From the NCBI RefSeq assembly GCF_010669145.1, contig NZ_CP048635.1, positions 992,001-1,056,000 of the forward strand: 64,000 nucleotides of DNA, read 5' to 3'. Source of the stretch: Rhizobium oryzihabitans (GTDB lineage: Bacteria; Pseudomonadota; Alphaproteobacteria; Rhizobiales; Rhizobiaceae). The position numbers were made by a program, and so were the translations under genes. This document shows, in pieces, positions 18,398-29,903 of the stretch. Below the pieces are notes generated by a model that did not search any database, was not told the origin of the DNA, and worked only from the letters and a program-made list of their open reading frames with translations. Each line of letters opens with the position of its first letter. The stretch's first letter is position 1.

Positions 18398-18455
18398 CGC
18401 CGAATTCCCCGATATTTCAGATCTCTGTTCAAGACATCCTGGCCGCGTGCCGGCC

Positions 18456-18530
18456 AAAAAAAACCGCGCCTTGGCGCGGTCAAGTCTAGGGAGGAAACAC
18501 CCAAGGAGGGTATTTACAGTCAAAGACTGT
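18456..18530 (-). ncRNA. small RNA with anti-Shine-Dalgarno motifs (alpha-r14-like)
   Basis: On the minus strand a compact 75-base transcript can be drawn. Hairpin 1 is ACAGTC-TTT-GACTGT (18530-18516). Hairpin 2 is ACCC-TCCTT-GGGT (18511-18499), with an anti-SD loop. A single-stranded GTTTCCTCCC segment (18498-18489) follows. A terminator with an 8-bp stem (18480-18473 / 18470-18463) ends in eight U residues (to 18456). A promoter-like TTGACA lies 17 bases from TAGCGT, placing the start at 18530. The architecture matches the alpha-r14/cuckoo-type rhizobial sRNAs that block ribosome binding on target mRNAs. The family name is from memory and unverified. Confidence 0.72.
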
Positions 18531-18536
18531 GACCTG

Positions 18537-18565
18537 ACGCTAAGCACTAGATGCACAATTGTCAA
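18537..18565 (-). promoter_or_regulatory. promoter of the anti-SD sRNA
   Basis: A perfect -35 hexamer TTGACA (minus strand, 18565-18560), a 17-base spacer and a weak -10 TAGCGT (18542-18537) set transcription to begin about 7 bases later, exactly at the first hairpin of the sRNA. The surrounding 18531-18610 is AT-rich and has no gene. Confidence 0.55.
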
Positions 18566-18715
18566 TCATTTTATTTTATGCATATTTTTTAGGCTTATGC
18601 CGAAAATATGGAAACCGTCGTTCCGGCATCCGTACGAGTGGACGGCGGATGTGATTCCGGTCTATGCATCTTGCCACACAGTTCAGGCTCAATCGTTCAG
18701 GTAATGAGGTTTCGC

Positions 18716-19491
18716 ATGCTGCCCGACCGGGATTTCTTCTTCAAACTTGCCGATGCAGCCAGCGCTGAAACGCTTCCCCGCTTCCGTATGGGCATTGCCG
18801 TCACCAACAAGCAGGATGGTGGTTATGATCCCGTGACGGAAGGTGATCAGGCGGCCGAAAGCGCCATTCGCGCCCTTATCGAGGCGCGTTTCCCGCAGCA
18901 TGGCATTCTGGGCGAAGAACACGGCAATGTCGGCCTCGACCGCGAGCATATCTGGGTTATCGATCCGATTGACGGCACCCGCGCCTTCATTTCCGGCGTG
19001 CCCGTCTGGGGTACCCTGATCGGGTTCCAGTCGGCCGGCCGCGCCACAATGGGCATCATGGAGCAGCCCTTCACCCGGGAGCGTTATTTTGCCGATGGCG
19101 AAGCGGCCTGGTATTTCGGGCCTGACGGCGAACGCAAGATCCGCACGCGTGACTGTGCTTCGCTCTCGGATGCGGTGCTGTTCACCACGACCCCCATATC
19201 TTCACCGCAGAAGAAAAGCCTTTTTATGAAAAGGTGGAGGAACAGGTCCGCCTCTTCCGTTACGGGGTGGATTGTTACGCCTATTGCCTGCTCGCCGCCG
19301 GTCATGTCGATCTGGTGATCGAATCCGGCCTGAAGCCCTATGATGTCGGTGCGCTCATTCCCGTGGTTGAGCAGGCTGGCGGCATCATGACCACCTGGGA
19401 TGGCGGGCGTCCGGAAAATGGCGGGCGCATTCTGGCCGCTGGCTCGAAAGCCGTGCACGAACAGGCACTCGCCATTCTCTCGAAGCTATAG
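18716..19491 (+). pseudogene. hisN: histidinol-phosphatase, inositol-monophosphatase family, frameshifted (probable sequencing error)
   Basis: With one base restored this would be a 258-residue enzyme. The metal-binding motifs are clear: ILGEEHG (about residues 62-68), WVIDPIDGTRAF (about 79-90) and, in the second frame, GLKPYDVGALIPVVEQAGG near the C-terminus. The frame shifts at the run of five C at 19191-19195. A sixth C would give TTTPHIFTAEEKPFYEKVEEQ and a seamless family sequence. The ATG at 18716 is preceded by GAGG. HisN-type enzymes dephosphorylate histidinol phosphate in histidine synthesis. The gene stands apart from any his operon, as in other rhizobia, and ends 5 bases from a convergent hydrolase gene. 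Confidence 0.82.
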
Positions 19492-19496
19492 GCACA

Positions 19497-20438
19497 TCAT
19501 TCTGGCGCGAAAAAAGCGTCGATGGCGGCCAGCGCCTGTTTGCGGAAAACGTCGCGCTCATGCAGCAATTCGTGGCGCGCACCGGTTATGGGAAGAAGCT
19601 GCGCTGCGCGGAAATTGCGCGATAGCTCTTCCTGCGCCTTATAAGGCGTGATCGTATCCAGCATCGGCGCGAGAATAAGAGTTGGAATGGCTATGTTCGT
19701 CAGATGCTCCTGAGGGGTCACCCGCCCCATGGCCTTCAGCGCCTCATAGACCCATCGCGCCGTCGGCGCGCCGATGAACAGTTCCGGAAATTGACGGTGC
19801 AGTGCAAGGTTTCTCGCAAAACGTCTGGCGTCAGAGGTCAGCGGGTTGCCGTCGAAATCCCGTTCACGCTGATCCCTGCCCAGCTGAATCTTTCCAAGAC
19901 CCAAAAGGCTTAAGGACGTTGCGACCAGGCGGATAACGGGCGAAGGAATGGATTGCTGGCTGTCCAGCTCGATAAAGGGTGAACAGAGAACCAGCCGGTC
20001 AATGCGGTTCGAAAGCCCGGGCGCAGAGGCAAGCGCTGCGAGCGCACCGGTGGAATGCGCGATCATGAAAAACGGCAACCGCGTATCCGGCAGCACCACC
20101 TGCTCGAGGAAAAGGCTTATGTCCCGCTGATAGTCGGAAAACCGCCGCACATGCCCCGCACCCGGCTTCTTCAACAGCCTTTCGGAGCCGCCCTGCCCGC
20201 GTGTGTCGAAGGTCGCGACCCAGAAACCCATGGCCGTCAGATCGCCGACCGTTTCGAAATATTTCTCGATACATTCGTTCCGGCCATGCAGCAGAACGAC
20301 GGTTCCGCGCGCAATGTGCCGGCTGGCGCGGAAGATCGCATATCGAAGCTGTTTGCCGCCATGGCCGGTAAAATAACCGACGGTATGGTTGCCGGGAACC
20401 GGGTTGTCTTCGCTCTCGCGCAATGTGGCTTCGATCAT
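19497..20438 (-). CDS. alpha/beta-hydrolase, lysophospholipase-like (PldB family)
   Basis: A 313-residue serine hydrolase, if started at the ATG 20436-20438 (preceded by GGAAAAGA); a longer frame reaches 20495. The oxyanion strand VVLLHGRNECIEKY is followed by the nucleophile serine in MIAHSTGALAAL, the acid Asp in LAPMLDTITP and His in GARHELLHE near the C-terminus, the complete triad of a monoglyceride lipase/lysophospholipase L2-like enzyme. No signal peptide is seen, so it is probably cytoplasmic or membrane-peripheral. The substrate is likely an acylglycerol or lysophospholipid. Confidence 0.85.
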   Translation of the reverse strand: MIEATLRESEDNPVPGNHTVGYFTGHGGKQLRYAIFRASRHIARGTVVLLHGRNECIEKYFETVGDLTAMGFWVATFDTRGQGGSERLLKKPGAGHVRRFSDYQRDISLFLEQVVLPDTRLPFFMIAHSTGALAALASAPGLSNRIDRLVLCSPFIELDSQQSIPSPVIRLVATSLSLLGLGKIQLGRDQRERDFDGNPLTSDARRFARNLALHRQFPELFIGAPTARWVYEALKAMGRVTPQEHLTNIAIPTLILAPMLDTITPYKAQEELSRNFRAAQLLPITGARHELLHERDVFRKQALAAIDAFFAPE

Positions 20439-20696
20439 CGGTCTTTTCCGGCTGTCATGCCTTTTCGGGATAGGTCCACCGCGAGCGAAGGTCAAAGAAA
20501 AAATTGCCGGAACCGTCGGTTAAAGCAGTCGCGGTTCCGGCCAGTAAGACAGAAGAAGAAGGGACGTTATTGCTTCTGTCCACGGAGAATGTCTCCGATG
20601 ACCGAAGTTTTATGGCTCCCAAACTGAACGATGCCGGAACCCGACGTTCAGCCATGGTTCATCTTGCCATTCGCCTTTTCGCCCTTGATGCACCCC
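20439..20696. other. intergenic region with no supported gene
   Basis: This stretch precedes the heat-shock promoter. Two overlapping open frames of about 65 codons on opposite strands have no recognisable domain or good start and are not called. A 7-bp inverted repeat CTGAACG/CGTTCAG (20624-20630 / 20645-20651) is the only structure noticed. Confidence 0.5.
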
Positions 20697-20725
20697 CTTG
20701 ACGCGGCGGCAAGCCATTCCCATCT
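20697..20725 (+). promoter_or_regulatory. RpoH (sigma-32)-type heat-shock promoter
   Basis: CCCTTGAC at -35 (core CTTGAC at 20697-20702), exactly 17 bases, then CCATCT (20720-20725). This fits the alphaproteobacterial RpoH pattern CTTGAA-N17-CCATNT well. It lies about 105 bases upstream of the small heat-shock gene, leaving a structured leader. Confidence 0.65.
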
Positions 20726-20731
20726 CATTCA

Positions 20732-20827
20732 TGCGGTCGCCAGAACGGGACCGCGCCATATGTCCGGCCGTTGCCAGAACGGGACGCCGGGCTCAACCGC
20801 AAACAGTCGCTTCATAAGGAGGACACC
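20732..20827 (+). promoter_or_regulatory. ROSE-like RNA thermometer leader of the small heat-shock gene
   Basis: The leader ends TCGCTTCATAAGGAGGACACC before the ATG, apart from spacing nothing intervenes. TCGCT can pair with AGGA with one bulged G, the hallmark of ROSE elements that hide the ribosome-binding site at low temperature. A 13-base direct repeat GCCAGAACGGGAC occurs at 20739-20751 and 20773-20785 and may form upstream stems. Assignment rests on the hallmark and gene context. Confidence 0.5.
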
Positions 20828-21309
20828 ATGCGTCACGTCGATTTTTCCCCCTCTATCGCTCCACCGTCGGTTTCGACCGTCTCTTCTCGATGCTCGACGG
20901 CCTCGGCCAGCCCGAACAGGCCCAGTCCTATCCGCCGTATAATATCGAGCGGACAGGTGAAAACGCCTATCGCATCACCATGGCCGTTGCCGGCTTCGAT
21001 GAAACCGAACTCAGCATCGAATCCCGTGCCAATACGCTGACGGTGAAGGCCGAGAAGGCCGCAGATGAGAAGTCGTCCGAGGGCGAGTTCCTGTATCGCG
21101 GCATTGCCACACGCGCTTTCGAGCGCCGCTTCCAGCTGGCCGATCACGTCGAAGTCCAGACCGCTTCCCTGAAGAATGGCCTGCTTCACATTGATCTCGT
21201 CCGCAACATCCCGGAAGCCATGAAACCGCGCCGTATCGCGATCTCGTCCGACAGCGCCGATGCGCCAAAGACGATCGAAGCACAGATCACGCCGGCCCAG
21301 GTCAACTAA
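20828..21309 (+). pseudogene. hspL: small heat-shock protein Hsp20 (HspL-like), frameshifted (probable sequencing error)
   Basis: An alpha-crystallin-type chaperone of 160 residues when corrected. The ATG at 20828 has a strong AAGGAGG site. The frame breaks in five C at 20847-20851; a sixth C gives MRHVDFSPLYRSTVGFDRLF joined to SMLDGLGQPEQ. The crystallin domain follows (NIERTGENAYRITMAVAGF, then GEFLYRGIATRAFERRFQL and the GLLHIDLVRNIPE strand with the conserved hydrophobic motif). Such proteins hold unfolding proteins in the cytoplasm during heat stress. HspL is known from the Agrobacterium linear chromosome; I use the symbol because protein, RpoH-type promoter and repABC linkage agree. 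Confidence 0.8.
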
Positions 21310-21330
21310 GCCGATCCGGATATCAAACGA

Positions 21331-21355
21331 ACGGCCCCGTCATGGGGCCGTTTTT
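21331..21355 (+). terminator. hspL terminator
   Basis: An 8-bp GC-rich stem ACGGCCCC/GGGGCCGT (21331-21338 / 21344-21351) with a 5-base loop and a T5 tract follows the heat-shock gene stop by 21 bases. Confidence 0.85.
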
Positions 21356-21375
21356 ATTTGGTGAAGATTTGCCCT

Positions 21376-22395
21376 TCAGCGAGTGGAGACGACCACGCCT
21401 TCTGTAGCCGCCGCCTCCGATATGGCCGCTTTTTCATGGGCCTTGCGAGCGTAACGCTGGGCCAGCACCGCGCAGACCATCAGCTGGATCTGGTGGAAAA
21501 GCATGATCGGCAGGACGATTGCGCCGATGCTCTGGCCCGCAAAGATGGCGCCCGCCATGGGCACGCCGCTGGCAAGGCTCTTCTTTGATCCGCAGAAGGT
21601 GATGGTGATTTCATCCGCCTTGTCGAAACCGAGCGCCCGGCTGCCGAACATCGTCACGCACAGAACAAGCGCCAGAAGCACGATATTGATGGCGATGACC
21701 ACGCCGATGTCGCGCAGTGAAAACGTCTGCCAGATGCCTTCGATCACGGCATCGGAGAAGGCGAGATAAACGACCATCAGGATGGAGCCGCGATCAACCG
21801 GAGACAGCAATTTCTTGCGCGCCCTGATCCAGTCGCCGATCCACGGCTGCAGCACCTGGCCGGCAATGAAGGGAAGAAGCAGCTGCAGGAAGATCTGCAG
21901 GAAAGCATCCAGCGAGAATCCGCCGCCATGACCGCCGACAGCAAACAGCAGACCGACCAGCAGCGGCGTCAGGAACATGCCGAAAATATTCGATGCAGAG
22001 GCCGAACAGATTGCGGCAGGCACGTTTCCGCCTGCCATGGATGTGAAGGCGATCGACGATTGCACCGTTGACGGCAGGACGCAGAGAAACAGGACGCCCA
22101 TATAGAGCGGCGCCGGCAGAATACTCTCGGGAATGAAGCCGATCGCCACACCCAGCAGCGGGAAAAGGCCGAAGGTGACGAGAAGGATTGCCAGATGCAG
22201 GCGCCAGTGCAGGATACCGGCAATCACCACATCCCGCGAAAGCCGGGCGCCGTGCAGAAAGAACAGCAATGCGATCGCCAGCTTCGTCGCAAGTCCGAAA
22301 TAGTCCGCAGGCTCTCCGCTGATGGGTAGAAACGAGGCCAAAATCACGGTGGCAACCAGCATCATGGTGAAGCGGTCGGGCAGGAAGCGGGTCAT
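21376..22395 (-). CDS. bile acid:sodium symporter (BASS/YfeH-like) family transporter
   Basis: An inner-membrane protein of about 339 residues with roughly ten hydrophobic segments. Family features include the early ALLFFLHGARLSRD segment, the GVLFLCVLPSTVQSSIAF crossover-type region and the later ITFCGSKKSLASGVPMA motif with polar residues in a membrane helix, as in SBF-like (DUF4137/YfeH) transporters. The ATG at 22393-22395 follows GGAAAG at good spacing; a start 18 bases upstream is possible. It is divergent from a LysR gene (83-base gap), which probably regulates it. The substrate is an organic anion by family; nothing more specific can be said. Confidence 0.85.
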   Translation of the reverse strand: MTRFLPDRFTMMLVATVILASFLPISGEPADYFGLATKLAIALLFFLHGARLSRDVVIAGILHWRLHLAILLVTFGLFPLLGVAIGFIPESILPAPLYMGVLFLCVLPSTVQSSIAFTSMAGGNVPAAICSASASNIFGMFLTPLLVGLLFAVGGHGGGFSLDAFLQIFLQLLLPFIAGQVLQPWIGDWIRARKKLLSPVDRGSILMVVYLAFSDAVIEGIWQTFSLRDIGVVIAINIVLLALVLCVTMFGSRALGFDKADEITITFCGSKKSLASGVPMAGAIFAGQSIGAIVLPIMLFHQIQLMVCAVLAQRYARKAHEKAAISEAAATEGVVVSTR

Positions 22396-22496
22396 GGGAA
22401 GTCTTTCCGGCATATCGGTTTTGCTTGAAACGCGCGCTACTATCGCTCATCATGAATTCGGATGCAAAGATTAACAGTTATCGCGATTTGAGATAA

Positions 22497-23357
22497 ATGC
22501 TGAACCTTCAACATCTTGCCAGCTTCGTCATGCTTCAGCAAACCGGCAGTTTCACGCTGGCTGCAGAGCGGCTGGGTATCGGCCAGTCCACCGTCAGCCA
22601 GCATATTCAACGGCTGGAGGCGGCACTTGGCCGCCGGCTGATTGCGCGCAGCACCCATCAGGTAAAGCTGACGGGCGAAGGCGAGGCGCTCCTCGGTTAC
22701 GCCCGCAATATGCTGGAGATCGACAGCAAGGTCTCATCGCTGTTCAGCGAAAACCGCCTGCGCGGGCGCTTAAGGCTCGGCGTATCGGAGGATTTCGTCG
22801 CCAGCCGGCTGACGGCCATTCTGGAAGAATTCATCCGCCTTTATCCCCTCGTGGATCTGGAACTGACAGTGTCGCTGAGCGGCGTGCTTTACCAGATGCA
22901 GGATAATGGCGAATTGGATGTCGTGCTCGCCAAGCGTCGCCTTGGCGACAAGCTCGGTCACTTCCTTTACCGCGAACCGCTGGTCTGGCTGGCGCGTGAC
23001 CCGGAGCGGATGCTGAGCCAGCCAGACGCCCTGCCGCTGATCGCCTTTCCGCCCCCGAGCATTACGAGAAAGGCGGCGCAGGAGGCGTTGGACCGGGCCG
23101 GTCTTGCGTGGCGCATCGTCTGCACCTGCGGCAGTCTCAGTGGATTGACCGCTGCCGCAAGGGCGGGCATGGGCATTCTGGTGCAACCGCGCAGCATGGC
23201 GCCCGCCGGTCTCAAGGAGATTGCGGCGGACGTGCTGCCGGCGCTCGAAGACGTGGAATTCGTGCTACAGCCCAGCAAGGGCACGGACACGAAACTGGTG
23301 CGCGCCCTTTCCGATCTGGTTTCCAGCAAGAGCATCGCACCGGGCAGTTTCGTTTAA
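22497..23357 (+). CDS. LysR-family transcriptional regulator
   Basis: A 286-residue LysR protein. The N-terminal winged helix is clear (LASFVMLQQTGSFTLAAERL, then GIGQSTVSQHIQRLEAALG with the recognition helix), followed by a substrate-binding domain from about residue 88 (GRLRLGVSEDF). It is divergently transcribed from the BASS-type transporter, the standard arrangement for a LysR regulator and its target. It ends 6 bases from the convergent glpK gene. Confidence 0.9.
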   Translation: MLNLQHLASFVMLQQTGSFTLAAERLGIGQSTVSQHIQRLEAALGRRLIARSTHQVKLTGEGEALLGYARNMLEIDSKVSSLFSENRLRGRLRLGVSEDFVASRLTAILEEFIRLYPLVDLELTVSLSGVLYQMQDNGELDVVLAKRRLGDKLGHFLYREPLVWLARDPERMLSQPDALPLIAFPPPSITRKAAQEALDRAGLAWRIVCTCGSLSGLTAAARAGMGILVQPRSMAPAGLKEIAADVLPALEDVEFVLQPSKGTDTKLVRALSDLVSSKSIAPGSFV

Positions 23358-23363
23358 ATTCTG

Positions 23364-24863
23364 TCAGTCTTCCCGCCGCGACAGGCAGCGGCCGACGCTA
23401 TCCCGCCAGCCGACGATGGCGTTTTTCCGCTCCGTCTCATCCATATCGGGATTGAAACGGCGGTCGCGTTTCCAATGGGCGGCGAAGGCTTCACGATCTG
23501 GCCAGATGCCGGCGCGCGAAGCTGCGAGCCATGCCGCACCCAGAATGGTCGTTTCCAGAAACACCGGCCGGTCCACCGGCGCGGCGAGAACGTCGGCCAG
23601 CCGCTGCATGGTCCAGTCGGAGGCGACCATACCGCCATCGACCCTCAGCACCGTCTTGCCATTGTCGCCCGCCCAGTCCTTGCGCATGGCGTCCAGCAGA
23701 TCAAAAGTCTGATAGGCAACGCTTTCCAGCGCCGCGCGGGCAAATTCCGCAGGTCCGGTGCCGCGCGTCAGGCCGAAAATTGCGCCCCGCGCCTCCGCAT
23801 CCCAATAGGGAGCGCCGAGGCCGGTGAAAGCCGGCACCAGATAGACCCGCTGCTTGGGATCGGCTTTTTCGGCGAGCGCGCTGACTTCGGAGGCAACCGA
23901 AATGAAGCCCAGCTCGTCACGCAGCCATTGCACCGCCGCACCCGCAATGAAGATCGAGCCTTCAAGCGCATAGGTCGTCACACCGTCGAGACGGTAGGCA
24001 ATCGTCGTCAGCAGCCGGTTCGTGGAAGTCACCCGGTCGGTGCCGGTGTTAAGAAGCGCAAAGCAGCCGGTGCCGTAGGTCGATTTCATCATGCCCGGTT
24101 CGAAGCAGGCATTACCGATCACGGCCGCCTGCTGGTCGCCCGCCACACCGAGTATCGGGATTTCCGCGCCCAGAAGCGACTTGTCGGTTACACCGAAATC
24201 GGCGGCGCAATCCAGCACCTCCGGCAGCATGGCGCGGGGAATGTCAAGGATCGACAGCAACTCGTCATCCCAGGCATTGTCTTCGATATTGTAGATCAGG
24301 GTCCGCGAAGCATTGGTCGCGTCAGTCACATGGCGGCGACCGCCGGTGAGGCGATAGATCAGGAAACTGTCTACTGTGCCGAAGCAGATTTCACCCTTCA
24401 CGGCTTTCTCGCGAAGGCCGCTGACGCTGTCGAGAAGCCATTTCAGCTTCGTGCCGGAAAAGTAGGGGTCGAGCAGCAGACCGGTCTTTTTCGAAAAGAG
24501 CGGCTCCAGCCCCCTTCGTTTCAGATCCTCGCAAATCGGAGCGGCACGGCGATCCTGCCAGACGACCGCCCGGTGTACCGCCTCGCCCGTGTTGCGATCC
24601 CAAAGCACGGTCGTTTCGCGCTGGTTGGTGATGCCGATCGCCTCGATATCGGAAGCGGCGATACCGGCATCGGCAAGCGCTAGCCGGATCGTTTCGAGCA
24701 CGCTTCTCCAGATATCCTCGGCATCGTGTTCGACCCAGCCGGAGGCCGGGAAATGCTGCGGAAATTCTCGCTGTCCGACACCGATGACCCGCATGTCGCG
24801 ATCAAAGACCATCGACCTTGTCGATGTCGTCCCCTGATCGATCGCCAGAATATAACCGCCCAT
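23364..24863 (-). CDS. glpK: glycerol kinase
   Basis: A 499-residue FGGY kinase that phosphorylates glycerol to sn-glycerol 3-phosphate in the cytoplasm. The ATG at 24861-24863 follows AAGGGAG and gives the canonical GlpK start ([20 protein letters not shown]). Other GlpK signatures are [13 protein letters not shown], the glycerol-contacting [10 protein letters not shown] region and the [15 protein letters not shown]-site motif. It is the last gene of the nine-gene glp operon, so imported glycerol is trapped by phosphorylation and then oxidised by GlpD. Confidence 0.95.
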   Translation of the reverse strand: MGGYILAIDQGTTSTRSMVFDRDMRVIGVGQREFPQHFPASGWVEHDAEDIWRSVLETIRLALADAGIAASDIEAIGITNQRETTVLWDRNTGEAVHRAVVWQDRRAAPICEDLKRRGLEPLFSKKTGLLLDPYFSGTKLKWLLDSVSGLREKAVKGEICFGTVDSFLIYRLTGGRRHVTDATNASRTLIYNIEDNAWDDELLSILDIPRAMLPEVLDCAADFGVTDKSLLGAEIPILGVAGDQQAAVIGNACFEPGMMKSTYGTGCFALLNTGTDRVTSTNRLLTTIAYRLDGVTTYALEGSIFIAGAAVQWLRDELGFISVASEVSALAEKADPKQRVYLVPAFTGLGAPYWDAEARGAIFGLTRGTGPAEFARAALESVAYQTFDLLDAMRKDWAGDNGKTVLRVDGGMVASDWTMQRLADVLAAPVDRPVFLETTILGAAWLAASRAGIWPDREAFAAHWKRDRRFNPDMDETERKNAIVGWRDSVGRCLSRRED

Positions 24864-24890
24864 TATGTCACTCCCTTTCAAACGCAATGA

Positions 24891-24911
24891 CGGGGCGGCA
24901 GAGCCGCCCCG
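24891..24911 (-). terminator. intercistronic hairpin between glpV and glpK
   Basis: A perfect 9-bp stem CGGGGCGGC/GCCGCCCCG with loop AGA, just after the glpV stop and before glpK. No U-run follows, so it probably protects the upstream glpV message or reduces read-through to glpK. Confidence 0.6.
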
Positions 24912-24932
24912 GTTTAAGATTTCACGCAGACA

Positions 24933-26654
<1,722 letters not shown>

Positions 26655-26728
26655 GTCAGTCCTCCCAAGGGTTTGCGATTGCATGAAGTCTGCGGGTGCG
26701 GTTTCCTCCGCCGCACCGTTTTCCTGCT

Positions 26729-27022
26729 CTAGACAAAACGGAAAACGCCGACGGCGTAGACCAAGGATAGAGCGAGAGCCCACCACAGGTTCGGGCCGAC
26801 CAGCCCGAGCCATGCGAGATGAATGAAGGCGCTGCCGAGCAACGAAATGAACAGCCGATCGCCGCGCGTGGTCTCGAAACGCAGCAGGCCGAAGCGGGGG
26901 TTGCCGCCGGGTGAGAAATATTCCCAGAACCACATGCCGACGAGCAGCACGGCAATGGCGCCGAAAAACGCCGCCGTCTGCCAGGTCCAGGCCATCCAGG
27001 TAAAATCGGGCATCTTCGTCAT
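26729..27022 (-). CDS. glpU: GlpU-like small membrane protein (DUF2160)
   Basis: A 97-residue protein with about three hydrophobic segments (WQTAAFFGAIAVLLVGMWFW; FISLLGSAFIHLAWLGLVG; LWWALALSLVYAVGVFRFV). The ATG 27020-27022 follows GGGAGGG at the end of glpQ. DUF2160 proteins are found in rhizobial glycerol transport operons, where the gene is called glpU. Its role is not established, though it is likely an accessory membrane component of the importer. Confidence 0.82.
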   Translation of the reverse strand: MTKMPDFTWMAWTWQTAAFFGAIAVLLVGMWFWEYFSPGGNPRFGLLRFETTRGDRLFISLLGSAFIHLAWLGLVGPNLWWALALSLVYAVGVFRFV

Positions 27023-27024
27023 GG

Positions 27025-27948
<924 letters not shown>

Positions 27949-27951
27949 GTC

Positions 27952-28818
<867 letters not shown>

Positions 28819-28820
28819 GG

Positions 28821-29891
28821 TCAGGCTCCCATCTTCACGCGCCAGGAATCGGCAAAGACACCGATGGCGGCCGGATCGAAGCGAACACCCGCCTCCGCCG
28901 GAATTTCGTCCTCTTCCGGCACGACGATCGCAAGCTTCTGGCCCGCAAACCGGGCGCGAACGATCTTTTGCCGGCCGATGTCCTCCACCTTGTCGACGGT
29001 GATGGGCATGCCGCCCCGCTCCAGCCGCACAAATTCCGGGCGGATACCGATCTCGATCCGCTGCTTCCCGTCAAGCTTCGGCACACCGGCAAGCGGCACG
29101 CCAAGGCCACCGACCATTGCCGTTGCGCCATCGATGCTGGCGGGCAGCACGTTCATGCCCGGAGAGCCGATGAAATAACCAACGAAAGTGTGTCCCGGCC
29201 GCTCGAAGAGTTCCGCAGGCGTGCCGATCTGAACGATCTGCCCGTCATACATGACCACCACCTTGTCGGCGAAGGTCAGCGCTTCGGTCTGATCGTGGGT
29301 GACATAGACCATGGTGAAACCGGACTGGCGGTGCAGGCGTTTCAGCTGTGAGCGCAGCACCCATTTCATGTGCGGATCGATCACCGTCAGCGGCTCATCG
29401 AAAAGAATGGCGTTGACGTCGGATCGCACCAGTCCCCGCGCCAGCGAAATCTTCTGCTTCTGGTCCGCCGTCAGTCCCCGCGCGCGGCGTTTGGCCATGC
29501 CGGAAAGATCGGTCATCTCCAGGATTTCCTGCACGCGGCGGTCGACCTCGGCTTCCGGCACCTGCCGGTTGCGCAGCGGAAAGGCCAGATTGTCGTAAAC
29601 CGTCATCGTGTCGTAAACGACCGGGAACTGGAAAACCTGGGCAATGTTGCGGTCTTCGGTCGCAAGATCGGTGACGTCAGTTCCGTCAAAGGCGATGCGG
29701 CCCTCTGAGGGGCGCAGCAGCCCGGAAATGATGTTGAGCAAGGTGGTCTTGCCGCAGCCGGAGGGACCGAGCAGCGCATAGGCGCCGCCATCCTCCCATT
29801 CGTGATGCACTTCCTTCAGGGCGTAGTCGCCTGCCGCCTGCGCCTTGGCATTGTAAGCATGGCGAATATGATCGAGCGTGATGCGTGCCAT
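28821..29891 (-). CDS. glpT: glycerol ABC transporter ATP-binding protein GlpT (degenerate signature motif)
   Basis: A 356-residue MalK-like ATPase. Walker A GPSGCGKT is at residues 42-49, Walker B AILFDEP at about 161-167 and the switch histidine H199 in VYVTHDQTEAL are intact. The ABC signature, however, is LTADQ (140-144) instead of LSGGQ. GlpS next to it has the complementary defect, so GlpS and GlpT should form a heterodimer with one working ATP site. The C-terminal regulatory (OB-fold) domain is present from about residue 235. The name follows the rhizobial glpSTPQUV usage and should not be confused with the E. coli glycerol-phosphate antiporter. Confidence 0.92.
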   Translation of the reverse strand: MARITLDHIRHAYNAKAQAAGDYALKEVHHEWEDGGAYALLGPSGCGKTTLLNIISGLLRPSEGRIAFDGTDVTDLATEDRNIAQVFQFPVVYDTMTVYDNLAFPLRNRQVPEAEVDRRVQEILEMTDLSGMAKRRARGLTADQKQKISLARGLVRSDVNAILFDEPLTVIDPHMKWVLRSQLKRLHRQSGFTMVYVTHDQTEALTFADKVVVMYDGQIVQIGTPAELFERPGHTFVGYFIGSPGMNVLPASIDGATAMVGGLGVPLAGVPKLDGKQRIEIGIRPEFVRLERGGMPITVDKVEDIGRQKIVRARFAGQKLAIVVPEEDEIPAEAGVRFDPAAIGVFADSWRVKMGA

Positions 29892-29903
29892 GATCGATCT
29901 CCC

